Shown here piece after piece: positions 43,501 through 51,469 of a stretch of DNA of 51,637 bases. The notes under the pieces are model-generated. The model saw only the letters and a list, made by a program, of their open reading frames with translations. It did not search any database and was not told the origin of the DNA. How positions within the stretch are numbered: position 1 is the first letter of the stretch; every line of letters begins with the position of its first letter. Origin of the DNA: an uncultured Methanomethylovorans sp. GTDB lineage: Archaea > Halobacteriota > Methanosarcinia > Methanosarcinales > Methanosarcinaceae. The stretch covers positions 1-51,637 of the forward strand of contig CALBTS010000414.1 of the NCBI GenBank assembly GCA_937968035.1, given 5' to 3'. A program made the position numbers and the translations under genes.

Positions 43501-44051
43501 AAGTAGAGGCAAGGCTGGAAGATCTCAGGTCAAGAAGGGACACTTTGTTCAATGAAAGGGAACAGATCCTGGAGAGGATCAAGCAATATGAAGTCCTTAA
43601 AAAAGGTGCCTTTATGGAAACATACAATGGGATAAATACTGCTTTCCACGATATATTCAATGAACTTTCAGATGGTATTGGAGAACTTGTGCTGGATGAT
43701 CCTGAGGATCCTTTCAACGGTGGTCTTACTTTGAGGGCCCAGCCCAAGGAAAAAACCTTGCAACGCCTTGAAGCTATGTCAGGCGGTGAGAAAAGCCTTA
43801 CCGCATTGTCATTTGTGTTCGCTATTCAGAAATACAGGCCAGCACCATTCTATGCTTTTGATGAGATCGATATGTTCCTGGATGGAGCCAATGCTGCCAG
43901 AGTGGCTGAAAGGGTCAGAAAGTCTGTGGAAAATGCCCAGTTCATTGTTGTTTCCCTGAGAAAACCAATGATAGAAGCAGCTTCAAGGACTATAGGTGTT
44001 GCAATGCAGGAGAACAACATTACAAGCATAACGGGTGTGAAGTTCAGATGA
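40530..44051 (+). CDS. smc: Chromosome segregation protein SMC
   Basis: The protein has 1173 residues, full length. The start is GTG at 40530, preceded by AGAGG. Walker A is SGPNGSGKSNIIDGI (about 31-45). There are two long coiled coils flanking the hinge (about 510-675, with GLPGIYGTIAEL and GGKMQAVVVDTDEDAARAIDFLK), signature MSGGEKSLTALSFVFA and Walker B FYAFDEIDMFLDGANA. It forms the condensin-like ring with ScpA and ScpB for chromosome compaction and segregation. Its TGA overlaps the scpA ATG (ATGA). Confidence 0.97.
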   Translation: MYIKEIEFINFKSFGKKVKIPFYDDFTTISGPNGSGKSNIIDGILFVLGLSSSRTLRAEKLTDLIYNGEKAKKPDFAQVTIKFDNTDREMPVDTDEVAITRKIRETDTGYYSYFYFNGKAVSLADVHNYLAKARVTPEGYNVVMQGDVTRIITMTPVERRKIIDEIAGVAEFDNKKERALSELEIVRERVERVDIILEEVAAQLEKLKGERDQALKYQALKEEKTKFEGFMLLARLKDAKKELVSIDADMESRRSSMKELEASLEERRQRMEELEKSLEELTLQIQRMGEDEQIQIKKDIESTRGEISRCKDSIELADRELEDVDSRRRKAFVEIDEIKGKVSDLDAKINEEKARLEGIRAEHSEKRTQRMILQSRISDVDAKFAKTRDELTQLKNSLENTRNEKNELMRQEDRLLDALRRKSAEVRDIESEMEDARSKAASSDSDIGSVKYDIEKLNEKISSLTKDIDDLESNRSQLKGVVKDIEESLRKYHDDYARIEARVRAAEEHSKYSKAVDMIINEKKHHGLPGIYGTIAELGSVDQKYATALGIAAGGKMQAVVVDTDEDAARAIDFLKRRQAGRATFLPLNKMEERRPYKDLSDRNGVIGYAIDLVDFEPRFESAFWYIFRDTLVVDTLQNARRLMGGLRMVTLEGELIEKSGAMVGGSAQSSGLSFATSEKDKLIKVAEKITEFDSRRSAAIKKLDAVEGHIADVNREINEHDKEISRKEMQLEEIASRGERLAQVLAAKNAELAEIEETRKQLRTEMEAVTAQKKEKDEHAGSLEEKISELEGELAGSEVPELNRQAESIDEEMRHLEGRIRDIEAQINAFNLDREYATGRIEENRDIIKSLDEKKTNHKQRVDELTVKIKELEVVLTQKQARESELVNELKDMQQQRLGMQNEYGLSRKQFESSRTRFDEGNRQLMAMEATQAALVEQITELTTELTQRGIEETDDVPGSEAVRTRIASIEKAMERLEPVNMRAIDEFNEVEARLEDLRSRRDTLFNEREQILERIKQYEVLKKGAFMETYNGINTAFHDIFNELSDGIGELVLDDPEDPFNGGLTLRAQPKEKTLQRLEAMSGGEKSLTALSFVFAIQKYRPAPFYAFDEIDMFLDGANAARVAERVRKSVENAQFIVVSLRKPMIEAASRTIGVAMQENNITSITGVKFR

Positions 44052-44899
44052 GTAGTATTATAGAGGAAATTGAGACAATAACTGTAGTCGAACCTCTTTC
44101 AGAAAGCCATACTTTGCTACCCGGGGCTATTGATCCTGAATTCCTGGATACACTGCGCACTCTGGGAGTTGATGAGAACCTGCTTGAGTTTTCTGATGAT
44201 GTAATGAACGAGCCCGTAGAGATATTGGTAAATCTCGCCAAAAATGGAGAGATTGATCCATGGGATATTGATATTGTCAGTGTTACCGACAAATTCCTGG
44301 CGCGCATAGAAGACATACAGATGATGGACCTGCGCATCTCAGGGAGGACACTGCTTTATGCTTCCATACTCTTACGTATGAAGTCTAACTGGGTAGACAT
44401 GGATGAGCCGGAAGAAGCTGATATTTTCGACGACAGCATGGACTTCTTTGAAGTTGATGATTATCCGGTACCGAAGCTGCCTGTGAGAAGGATTGCCACA
44501 AGACCTGTGACGCTGCAGGAACTTATAGCTGAACTGAAGAAAGCTGAAAGAGTGGAACACAGGAAAAAGGAAAAGAAACTGCTCCGCAAACTTGAAGAAA
44601 GAGTTGCTGTAACCACTGATGAGGTTCTGGGCATAGCCCATGAAGAAGATATCCTTGGACGTGTTTCCAGACTTAACCATGTGCTTGATTCTGTTTTTGA
44701 AGAACATGGGTCTGTTGTGTTCTCAGAATTGATGGGTGAAGAAAGGTCAGAGAACATAATGACCTACGTTTCCCTGCTTTTCCTTGCTACTGAGAAGAAA
44801 ATATGGCTTCAGCAGGATGAGCTGTTTGGAGAGCTTTTCATATATCCCTCACATATTTCTGATGATAGTCCCAGCGAGGTTATGACAGGGAATGAATGA
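44048..44899 (+). CDS. scpA: Segregation and condensation protein A (kleisin)
   Basis: The protein has 283 residues. The kleisin signature is clear: NEPVEILVNLAKNGEIDPWDIDIVSVTDKFL and ISGRTLLYASILLRMKS near the N-terminus, acidic middle (DEPEEADIFDD), and C-terminal winged helix (FSELMGEERSENIMTYVSLLFLA, WLQQDELFGELFI). It bridges the SMC heads. It overlaps smc by four bases and scpB by eight, so the three genes are translationally coupled. Confidence 0.95.
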   Translation: MSSIIEEIETITVVEPLSESHTLLPGAIDPEFLDTLRTLGVDENLLEFSDDVMNEPVEILVNLAKNGEIDPWDIDIVSVTDKFLARIEDIQMMDLRISGRTLLYASILLRMKSNWVDMDEPEEADIFDDSMDFFEVDDYPVPKLPVRRIATRPVTLQELIAELKKAERVEHRKKEKKLLRKLEERVAVTTDEVLGIAHEEDILGRVSRLNHVLDSVFEEHGSVVFSELMGEERSENIMTYVSLLFLATEKKIWLQQDELFGELFIYPSHISDDSPSEVMTGNE

Positions 44900-46007
44900 G
44901 AAGGAAACTATTGAAGCAGCACTTTTTGCTGCCGGTGGGGCACTGGATGCCCAGACCTTGGGAAAGATCATAGGCAAGCCTGCAAACAAAGCTGTTGCAG
45001 TAGTTGGAACACTCATGAAAGAGTACTCAGCGAGGGAATCCGGCATAGAGATAATAGACCTGGGACAGCGTTATGTTATGCAGGTAAAACCCATGTTTAC
45101 AGACCTTGTAAGACCAGTGGCTCCTAAAGAGCTGAGCGCTCCTATGCTGCGCACTCTTGCAATGATAGCGTATCATCAGCCTGTTGTACAATCTGACCTG
45201 GTGGATATGAGGGGCAACACGGTGTATGATCACATAAGAGAACTTACAGACCGTGGTCTGATCATGTCCGTGCCTTACGGCAGAACAAAAAAGCTGCAGA
45301 CAACTCCACTTTTCGCCGATTATTTCGGATTGAGTTCGAACGATCCGGAAGCTATCAAACAGAAGATCATTGAGCTTTCCCGCCAGCAGAGCGGTGACAA
45401 GGGACTCAATAAATGGCTTGGATGCAAGGTTGTGGCATTCACCCCTATGTACCAATCCCTGGCAATATTTTGTGGCATAGAGGATTATAAAGTGATCAAT
45501 GCCTATGATCCTACAGAGGAAGAAATAGAAGAACTTGCAGATGTTTCTAAACTTGTGATATCCCGGGGATATCTGGAAAAGGTAAGCAGGTACTATGATG
45601 GAGAGATCATCGAGGTCGGTTCCACTACTTTCGATGACCTTATTCAGGCAGTGAAAGCGCTGGAAAATATAGGGAGTTCCCAGAAAGTAGAACTTACCCT
45701 GTCAAACCTGAGGGAACTCAAGGAAAAGTATGCTTCAAAAGCTCTTCTGATAGATAAGAAAGTTAAGCCGGCAACTGATATGGTGGCCAGGATCATTAAT
45801 GACCTGAAACTAGGAGTATCTGCAGAAGGCGTTGTGATCGCTCCTGATTATGGACTGTCGAGCAATGATGTGCAAGTAAGCGAAGGGGCTGACATACTTG
45901 TCCCAACTCACGGAAGCTTGGAGGCAGACCTTATAGAAAGGATATGCAGAAAATACGATGCTATCATAGATGGATTGAAAGCCCTGGAAAAAGAATCTTC
46001 TGATTGA
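44892..46007 (+). CDS. scpB: ScpB with a long C-terminal extension of unknown function
   Basis: The protein has 371 residues. Residues 1-about 165 are ScpB: two winged helices, with KETIEAALFAAGGALDAQTLGKIIG at the start and the LRTLAMIAYHQPVVQSDLVDMRG and LTDRGLIMSVPYGRTKKLQTTPLFADYFGL core. Typical ScpB proteins are about 170-220 residues. Here a further 200 residues follow (171-371), an alpha/beta region with AFTPMYQSLAIFCGIEDYKV, STTFDDLIQAVKALENIG, SAEGVVIAPDYGLSS and GADILVPTHGSLEADLIERI. I do not recognise this part. It may be a fused domain. The ATG overlaps the scpA stop by eight bases. Confidence 0.9.
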   Translation: MNEKETIEAALFAAGGALDAQTLGKIIGKPANKAVAVVGTLMKEYSARESGIEIIDLGQRYVMQVKPMFTDLVRPVAPKELSAPMLRTLAMIAYHQPVVQSDLVDMRGNTVYDHIRELTDRGLIMSVPYGRTKKLQTTPLFADYFGLSSNDPEAIKQKIIELSRQQSGDKGLNKWLGCKVVAFTPMYQSLAIFCGIEDYKVINAYDPTEEEIEELADVSKLVISRGYLEKVSRYYDGEIIEVGSTTFDDLIQAVKALENIGSSQKVELTLSNLRELKEKYASKALLIDKKVKPATDMVARIINDLKLGVSAEGVVIAPDYGLSSNDVQVSEGADILVPTHGSLEADLIERICRKYDAIIDGLKALEKESSD

Positions 46008-46053
46008 TCTCATTTATTCAATAGATGGAGTACTATTTTAATCTGAAACGGTA

Positions 46054-46653
46054 TCAATAATGATATGCTTTAATGTTATTCGCCGCAAGTTCAACTGTCT
46101 TTAAGATTCTTCTGTCTCTTGTTTCTGGTTTTTTAGCTTTTGAGATCCATTCAAGGATGACCCTTTTTGATGAAGGGGAAAAAGAAATAAAATTTTTAAA
46201 TGCTATCTCATTTTTATCAAATAATTTCTGTAGATCATCCGGGATAACCAGGTTCTGAGCTTCAATTAATGCTTCCCATGTTCCCATCTTTTTAGCAAGA
46301 TCAATAACCTCTTGTCCTCTTTGTGTCATTAAACCCATTTTGATCATTTTCTCTGCCCGCTCTCTATTGGCTTTGCCCCATGTACTCTTTGGATTACGCG
46401 GTGTAAAAAATAAATAGAAATTGTCATTGTCCCTTTTGACCGCCTTGCTATCAACCCAGCCAAAACAAATTGCTTCTTCTATTGCTTCAAGAAAACCAAT
46501 ACTTGGTGTTTTACTCTTCTTTTTGTAAATTATTAACCATATTGAGTTCTCAGACCAGCAATTTTCTTCCAGCCATTCGCGCCATTTGCTTCTCGTTATA
46601 GCATAAAGAACAGGGATACCGTTTTTAGTTTCCCCTTCTTGGCTAATGTCCAT
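46054..46653 (-). CDS. YdeI-like protein (bacteriocin-protection / DUF1905-related family)
   Basis: The protein has about 199 residues from the ATG at 46653, which follows GGGGAAGGC. The longer reading from 46716 has no better ribosome site. The family pattern is evident: SKWREWLEENCWSENSIWLIIYKK, FLEAIEEAICFGWVDSKAV, YLFFTPRNPKSTWGKANRERAEKMIKMGLM, and final LEWISKAKKPETRDRRILKTVELA. Homologues occur sporadically in bacteria and methanogens, so the gene may have been acquired. The role is unclear. It faces scpB and diverges from tbp. Confidence 0.85.
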   Translation of the reverse strand: MDISQEGETKNGIPVLYAITRSKWREWLEENCWSENSIWLIIYKKKSKTPSIGFLEAIEEAICFGWVDSKAVKRDNDNFYLFFTPRNPKSTWGKANRERAEKMIKMGLMTQRGQEVIDLAKKMGTWEALIEAQNLVIPDDLQKLFDKNEIAFKNFISFSPSSKRVILEWISKAKKPETRDRRILKTVELAANNIKAYHY

Positions 46654-46786
46654 ACTTTTGCCTTCCCCTATGTTAAAAACAGATGATCCTGATTTATGAA
46701 ACGTATTAAATATCATCTTACAAGAACGTAATTTTTATTTTTTACACCCGGTGAGTTTAAATACGTATATAAATATCAAGCTATTA

Positions 46787-46797
46787 GTTTATATAAG
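46787..46797 (+). promoter_or_regulatory. TATA box of tbp
   Basis: GTTTATATAAG lies about 43-53 bases before the tbp ATG, placing the transcript start near 46823. GAGG at 46828-46831 is the ribosome site. A second TATA-like stretch CGTATATAAATA (about 46764-46775) lies further up, so two promoters are possible for this key factor. TBP could itself bind both. Confidence 0.55.
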
Positions 46798-46839
46798 GAA
46801 TTATGGATATAAACCATGCTTAAATACTGAGGATTTTCA

Positions 46840-47391
46840 ATGACCGAATACAATATTAAGATCGAGAATGTGGTTGCCTCTACAAAACTTGCCGATGAGT
46901 TTGATCTAACAAAGATCGAGGCAGAATTCGAAGGTGCTGAATACAACAAACAGAAATTCCCTGGTCTGGTATACCGGGTCTCTGAACCCAAGGCTGCATT
47001 CCTGGTCTTTACTTCCGGAAAAGTTGTGTGTACCGGCGCAAAGAACGTGGCTGATGTCCATACAGTAATAAGCAACATGGCCAAAAAGCTCAATGAGATC
47101 GGTATAAAAACCATAAAAGAACCAGAGATCACCGTACAGAATATTGTAGCATCTGCAGATCTTCACGCTGTGCTTAACCTTAATGCAATAGCTATAGGGC
47201 TTGGTCTTGAGAACATAGAATACGAACCTGAGCAATTCCCCGGACTTGTATATCGTATCGATAAACCAAAAGTAGTTGTTCTTATTTTCAGTTCAGGAAA
47301 GCTTGTGGTAACTGGCGGGAAAACACCTGAGAACTGTGGGGAAGGCGTTGAAGTAGTTAAACAGCAGCTTGATAGTATGGGACTTCTCTAA
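46840..47391 (+). CDS. tbp: TATA-box binding protein (TBP)
   Basis: The protein has 183 residues, two tandem homologous halves of about 90: [29 protein letters not shown] and [29 protein letters not shown] each carry the DNA-contacting beta saddle with intercalating residues (the two runs are shown here only as hallmark strands). It ends at the short acidic/Leu tail (QQLDSMGLL). It is the basal factor for recruiting TFB and RNA polymerase to the TATA boxes noted above. Confidence 0.97.
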   Translation: MTEYNIKIENVVASTKLADEFDLTKIEAEFEGAEYNKQKFPGLVYRVSEPKAAFLVFTSGKVVCTGAKNVADVHTVISNMAKKLNEIGIKTIKEPEITVQNIVASADLHAVLNLNAIAIGLGLENIEYEPEQFPGLVYRIDKPKVVVLIFSSGKLVVTGGKTPENCGEGVEVVKQQLDSMGLL

Positions 47392-47402
47392 AGGGTAGAA
47401 TC

Positions 47403-48323
47403 TTGCAGGAAAAAGACGTCTGTATACTTATTCCCACACTTAACGAAGGAGCCACAATAGCTCAGCTAATAAGGGATTTCAGATCTGAAGGATTCAATAA
47501 CATAATTGTCATAGATGGACATAGTACCGACAAGACCAGGGAACTTGCAGAAACTGAAGGTGCCAGCGTCGTCTTACAGAAGGGAAAAGGTAAAGGTCAG
47601 GCTGTCCAAGAGGCCTTTGAAACACTGGATAATGAATATCTCGTAATGCTGGATGGGGATGGCACTTATCTTGCTTCTGATGTGCATGCAATGCTGGCTC
47701 CTCTGTTAGAGGGCCGTGCAGAGCATGTGATAGGGAACAGACTGGACAACTTCGAAAAGGGAGCCTTCCCAGGTCTTAATCTGATTGGCAACAAACTCAT
47801 TAATAGCTTGTTCAGTATGGCATACCGGCAACATCTCACTGATATATTGACCGGGTATCGGGCTTTCACCCGGGATGTTTACAAATCTTTTGCTCTGAAA
47901 GAAACGGGATTTGAAGTTGAGTCAGAAATGACCATACAGAGCATTAAACTTGACCATGCCATAGAGGTAGTGCCAATAACTTATCTTTCCCGCAAGTCCG
48001 ATGCGGCAACCAAGCTCAATCCTCTTAAAGATGGTTTCAGGATAGGTAAAACAATATACCTTTTAGCCAGGTTTCACAACCCTATGTTCTATTTTGGCAT
48101 AATCGGAACTATATTTATTCTTTCAGGCCTTGTAACAGGTACTTACGTGGTCGATCAATGGTTCAAAGGTATCACACGTATACCTATGACCGTTCTTACA
48201 GCTTTGCTGATCATGTCTGGTTTTCAGATGTTCGTTTTGGGTATGCTAAGCGATCTTATGGTTTCGATGCATATGGAGATCATGCGTGTGCTGCGACAAA
48301 GGAACAAGTCAGGCAAGCAATGA
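47403..48323 (+). CDS. aglJ: S-layer N-glycosylation glycosyltransferase, AglJ-like (GT2)
   Basis: The protein has 306 residues. The start is TTG at 47403, 11 bases after the tbp stop, with AAAGGG just ahead. It begins MQEKDVCILIPTLNEGATI, typical GT2. The metal-binding DxD is in VMLDGDGTYL, and the nucleotide region VIDGHSTDKT is intact. The acceptor region TDILTGYRAFTRDVYKSF is of the dolichol-phosphate-mannose-synthase-like group, and two C-terminal membrane helices follow (MFYFGIIGTIFILSGLVTGTY, VLTALLIMSGFQMFVLGML). This is the AglJ layout: it adds the first sugar to dolichol phosphate for S-layer glycoprotein glycosylation. The surface proteins at 24-35 kb are rich in N-x-S/T, so they are plausible targets. 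Confidence 0.88.
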   Translation: MQEKDVCILIPTLNEGATIAQLIRDFRSEGFNNIIVIDGHSTDKTRELAETEGASVVLQKGKGKGQAVQEAFETLDNEYLVMLDGDGTYLASDVHAMLAPLLEGRAEHVIGNRLDNFEKGAFPGLNLIGNKLINSLFSMAYRQHLTDILTGYRAFTRDVYKSFALKETGFEVESEMTIQSIKLDHAIEVVPITYLSRKSDAATKLNPLKDGFRIGKTIYLLARFHNPMFYFGIIGTIFILSGLVTGTYVVDQWFKGITRIPMTVLTALLIMSGFQMFVLGMLSDLMVSMHMEIMRVLRQRNKSGKQ

Positions 48324-48377
48324 TGTTCATTGAACGGATTTTTCTTTCCAAACAGTCATTTTTACTTGATAGCACAT

Positions 48378-48400
48378 CAAATCAACTTGATTTGTTTTTT
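48378..48400 (+). terminator. Hairpin with T-run after aglJ
   Basis: CAAATCAA (48378-48385) and TTGATTTG (48387-48394) form an 8-bp perfect inverted repeat, followed directly by six T. It begins 54 bases after the aglJ stop. The form matches an intrinsic terminator. In archaea the T-run matters most. Confidence 0.65.
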
Positions 48401-48562
48401 ATACTATTCTAATTTTACTTGCATATCGTGACAGTAAACGAACTTACAAGTTTAAAACGCTTCATAGATGCTGAAAATGAACAAGTTGATACATATAGAG
48501 AATTTTGAATAGAATCAAGTAAAGTCAGCTTGATTTAAACAAAAGTTAATTTTTTAAAAAGT

Positions 48563-48572
48563 CTTATATAAG
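48563..48572 (+). promoter_or_regulatory. TATA box of thiC
   Basis: CTTATATAAG, identical to the element at 7675-7684, lies 43-52 bases before the ATG and predicts a transcript start near 48595. GAGGT (8 bases before the ATG) is the ribosome site. I saw no TPP riboswitch motif in 48401-48614, which otherwise is AT-rich and holds no gene I can support. Confidence 0.6.
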
Positions 48573-48614
48573 AGCTGTACTTTGTAGGATATAGTAACCA
48601 TCGAGGTATCGATC

Positions 48615-49904
48615 ATGACAATAGTAACAGATGCAAAGAATGGAAAGATCACAGAAGAGATGAAGACCGTAGCCAAGATCGAAGGCAAAGACCCTGAGTT
48701 CATAAGAAGAGGAATTGCTGCAGGCAGAATAGTAATCCCCATGACCCCCTACAGGAACATTAAGCTGTGTGGTATTGGTGAAGGTCTCAGAACCAAGGTA
48801 AATGCATCCATAGGTGCATCATCAGACATTATAGATGAGGAAATGGAAGTAAAGAAAGCAAAGGCAGCAGAAGCAGCTGGTGCTGACACACTGATGGAGC
48901 TCGGTACTGGCGGCGACTTCCTTAAAATGAGAAAGCTTGTGTGTGACGCAATTTCCCTGTCAGTGGGCTCAGTGCCACTCTATCAGGCATTCATCACAGC
49001 AGCAAAGAGGGACGGTTCCATTGTCCACATGACAGAGGACGACCTCTGGTATGCAACCGAGGAACAGGCAAAACTCGGTACAAACTTCATGGCAATCCAC
49101 ACTGGTATCAATAACATTGTCCTTGACAGGCTGAAAGCCCACGGCAGATACGGTGGTCTCTGCTCCCGTGGCGGTGCATTCATGAGCACATGGATGCTCC
49201 ACAACCAGAAGGAAAACCCACTTTACAAAGACTTCGATTACCTTTGTGAGATTCTCAAAGAACATGAGGTCACATTGTCCACAGGTAATGGAATGCGTGC
49301 AGGTGCAGTTCACGATGCAACCGACAGGGCACAGGTCCAGGAACTCATTATCAACTCCGAATGCGCAGATAAAGCACACGACAAATACGATCTGCAGGTC
49401 ATAGTCGAAGGTCCAGGCCACGTACCACTTGACCAGGTAGAAATGAATGTCAAGCTCATGAAGGCAATGAGTAATGGAAAGCCATTCTACATGCTCGGTC
49501 CACTCGTATCTGACATCGGTGCAGGCCGGGATCATATAGTAACAGCAATCGGTGCAGCAACATCCGCAGCAGCTGGCTGTGACTTCCTCTGTTATGTCAC
49601 ACCTGCAGAGCATCTTGCACTTCCAAACCTCCAGGATGTTATTGAGGGTGTCAAGACCTCAAAGATCGCAGCTCACGTCGGTGACATGGTTAAGTATCCA
49701 GAAACCGCCCGTGAAGTTGATCTTGCAATGGGCAGAACACGTGCAAAACTCGACTGGGAGGGAATGTACAAACTGGCACTCGATCCAGAGCTTGCAAGGA
49801 GCATCAGGAATAGCAGAGCACCTGGCGATGAAGATGCATGTACCATGTGCGGTGACTTCTGCGCACTGAAGATCGTTAACAAGAACTACGACCTCTGCAA
49901 GTAA
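48615..49904 (+). CDS. thiC: Phosphomethylpyrimidine synthase ThiC (or paralogous 5-hydroxybenzimidazole synthase BzaF)
   Basis: The protein has 429 residues, the short form found in archaea and anaerobes without the N-terminal domain of many bacterial ThiC. Motifs: GIAAGRIVIPMTP, GADTLMELGTGGDF, FMAIHTGINN, GGLCSRGGAFMSTWM, EGPGHVPLDQVEMN, FYMLGPLVSDIGAGRDHIV and FLCYVTPAEHLALPN. The iron-sulfur Cys motif is at the end: CTMCGDFC, which is C-x2-C-x3-C, one residue shorter than the C-x2-C-x4-C of many ThiC enzymes. It is a radical SAM enzyme turning aminoimidazole ribotide into the thiamin pyrimidine. BzaF, a paralogue making the base of factor III cobamide, has near-identical motifs, so the assignment between the two is open. 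Expression probably uses its own promoter. Confidence 0.88.
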   Translation: MTIVTDAKNGKITEEMKTVAKIEGKDPEFIRRGIAAGRIVIPMTPYRNIKLCGIGEGLRTKVNASIGASSDIIDEEMEVKKAKAAEAAGADTLMELGTGGDFLKMRKLVCDAISLSVGSVPLYQAFITAAKRDGSIVHMTEDDLWYATEEQAKLGTNFMAIHTGINNIVLDRLKAHGRYGGLCSRGGAFMSTWMLHNQKENPLYKDFDYLCEILKEHEVTLSTGNGMRAGAVHDATDRAQVQELIINSECADKAHDKYDLQVIVEGPGHVPLDQVEMNVKLMKAMSNGKPFYMLGPLVSDIGAGRDHIVTAIGAATSAAAGCDFLCYVTPAEHLALPNLQDVIEGVKTSKIAAHVGDMVKYPETAREVDLAMGRTRAKLDWEGMYKLALDPELARSIRNSRAPGDEDACTMCGDFCALKIVNKNYDLCK

Positions 49905-49936
49905 TGCCTTGGCATTACTTCTTACCATTCTTTTTT
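49899..49936 (+). terminator. Perfect 10-bp hairpin overlapping the thiC stop, followed by T-rich tract
   Basis: AAGTAATGCC (49899-49908) and GGCATTACTT (49911-49920) are exact reverse complements with a 2-base gap. The TAA stop lies inside the left arm. A run of six T and further T-rich stretches follow (about 49931-49963). It is a clear candidate terminator. Confidence 0.65.
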
Positions 49937-50040
49937 CCTATCTTTACCTCTTTTAATTTTTTGTACAGGTTTTAACCCGTCCTTATGACTGGTTTTATGT
50001 ACTGTGCTGCAAATGTTCTGGTTGTGGATAGTTGAACATC

Positions 50041-50667
50041 ATGGAAGAAGACTATTACTCATACACAAGGAAATTATTTCACAGATTGTCTTATGTTTAT
50101 GGTTTGACAGAAATCGTTCTCTCCGGCACCAGGACTAAAGTTGCAGATCTTATCGATGAAAAAGAAGGCGCCAAAATACTTGATGTAGCCACTGGCACTG
50201 GAAAGCAGGCTTTTGAATTTGCAAAAAGGGACTACAAAGTTATTGGAATCGATCTTTCAGAACCTATGTTAAGACTGGCTGTCAGGAACAACAGGTATAA
50301 TAATGCAAATTTTATTCTTGCCGATGCGACAAAACTCCCATTCAATGAAGAGCATTTTGATGTCTGTTGCATTTCACTGGCTTTGCATGAAATGCCTTTA
50401 AGTATAAGACAAGAAGTTTTGCAGGAGATGAGTAGAGTTACAAGAAGTGATGGCACTATATTGATCATAGACTATTCTACTTCGCCCAAAAGCAGGCTGG
50501 CAAGGTATTTTCTATGTTACATTGCCAGATTGTTCGAAAGCAAGTATTACCCTGAATTCATACATTCTGATCTTGGATCCTTACTTAAAAAACAAGGAAT
50601 AGAAGTGACTGCAGAACGATCTGTTATATACGGGATATGCACAATATTCAAATGTATCAGGAGATAA
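50041..50667 (+). CDS. Class I SAM-dependent methyltransferase (UbiE-like)
   Basis: The protein has 208 residues from the ATG at 50041. A TTG three codons earlier (50032) is less likely. Motif I is ILDVATGTGKQAFEFA, followed by VIGIDLSEPMLRLA, FILADATKLPFNEEHFDVCCISLALHEM and DGTILIIDYSTSPKSRLARYF. The overall look is of a UbiE/MenG-type or arsenite-type class I methyltransferase. No quinone or arsenic genes are adjacent, so the substrate is not determined. It is cotranscribed with the next methyltransferase: the Shine-Dalgarno of that gene (AGGAGAT) is formed by its last codons and stop. Confidence 0.85.
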   Translation: MEEDYYSYTRKLFHRLSYVYGLTEIVLSGTRTKVADLIDEKEGAKILDVATGTGKQAFEFAKRDYKVIGIDLSEPMLRLAVRNNRYNNANFILADATKLPFNEEHFDVCCISLALHEMPLSIRQEVLQEMSRVTRSDGTILIIDYSTSPKSRLARYFLCYIARLFESKYYPEFIHSDLGSLLKKQGIEVTAERSVIYGICTIFKCIRR

Positions 50668-50671
50668 GACC

Positions 50672-51469
50672 TTGTACAAATGGGACCCCTGCGATTATAA
50701 CACTCAATCTTTGAACCAACAGCAATGGGCTCAGGAGCTTATTCAGAAGCTTGCCCTTAAGGGAAATGAAAGGATCCTGGATATAGGATGCGGGGATGGT
50801 AAGGTCACAGCTCAGATCTCAAGACATGTGCCTTCAGGTTTTGTTGTGGGTATTGACAGCGCTGAGTCGATGATACTTTTTGCCCGTGAAAAATTCCCTG
50901 AAGTTAAATATTCAAATCTTGCTTTTCAAAATGTGGATGCAAAGGAGTTGGATTTCAACGGGGAATTTGATATAGTCTTTTCAAACGCGGCTCTTCATTG
51001 GATAATTGACCATCGTCCCGTTCTTAAAGGCATAAAAAAGAGTTTGAGATCACCTGGGAAAGTATTACTTCAAATGGGTGGAACTGGAAATGCTGCCAGC
51101 ATCTTTGAAGTATTGGATAAACTCCTGAAAGATGAAAAATGGAGCAGGTTTTTTAAAGATTTTTCGTTCCCATATGGCTTTTACAGCCCGGAAGAGTACA
51201 AGGTATGGCTTGATGAAGCAGACCTTCAAATCAAGAGAGTCGAAATCATACCCAAGGACATGAAACTCAAAGGCAAAGAAGGATTATCCGGCTTTATTCG
51301 TAGTACCTGGCTTCCATATACGTTGAGGTTACCTGAAGATCTGCGCACCGAGTTCATTGATTCTGTTGCAGAGAAATATCTGGAAGAGCACAACATAGAC
51401 AAAAACGGCATTGTTCATATAGGAATGATCAGGCTGGAAGTAGAAGCTGAGAACTGTATGAGTAGATGA
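50672..51469 (+). CDS. Class I SAM-dependent methyltransferase (trans-aconitate methyltransferase-like)
   Basis: The protein has 265 residues. The start is TTG at 50672, supported by AGGAGAT six bases upstream and by the sequence MYKWDPCDYNTQSLNQQQWAQELI. Motif I is ILDIGCGDGKVTAQIS, then VGIDSAESMILFAREKFP, DIVFSNAALHWIIDHRPVL (the A-x-H-W motif of Tam/BioC-like methyltransferases) and GKVLLQMGGTGNAA. The C-terminal YTLRLPEDLRTEFIDSVAEKYLEE fits trans-aconitate 2-methyltransferase-like proteins. The natural substrate in methanogens is not known. It is in an operon with the preceding methyltransferase. Confidence 0.88.
   Translation: MYKWDPCDYNTQSLNQQQWAQELIQKLALKGNERILDIGCGDGKVTAQISRHVPSGFVVGIDSAESMILFAREKFPEVKYSNLAFQNVDAKELDFNGEFDIVFSNAALHWIIDHRPVLKGIKKSLRSPGKVLLQMGGTGNAASIFEVLDKLLKDEKWSRFFKDFSFPYGFYSPEEYKVWLDEADLQIKRVEIIPKDMKLKGKEGLSGFIRSTWLPYTLRLPEDLRTEFIDSVAEKYLEEHNIDKNGIVHIGMIRLEVEAENCMSR

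Noticed and set aside
48324..48614. TPP riboswitch before thiC
   Set aside because: No CUGAGA/THI-box-like core or matching stems were seen. Only a terminator for aglJ and a plain TATA promoter are evident.
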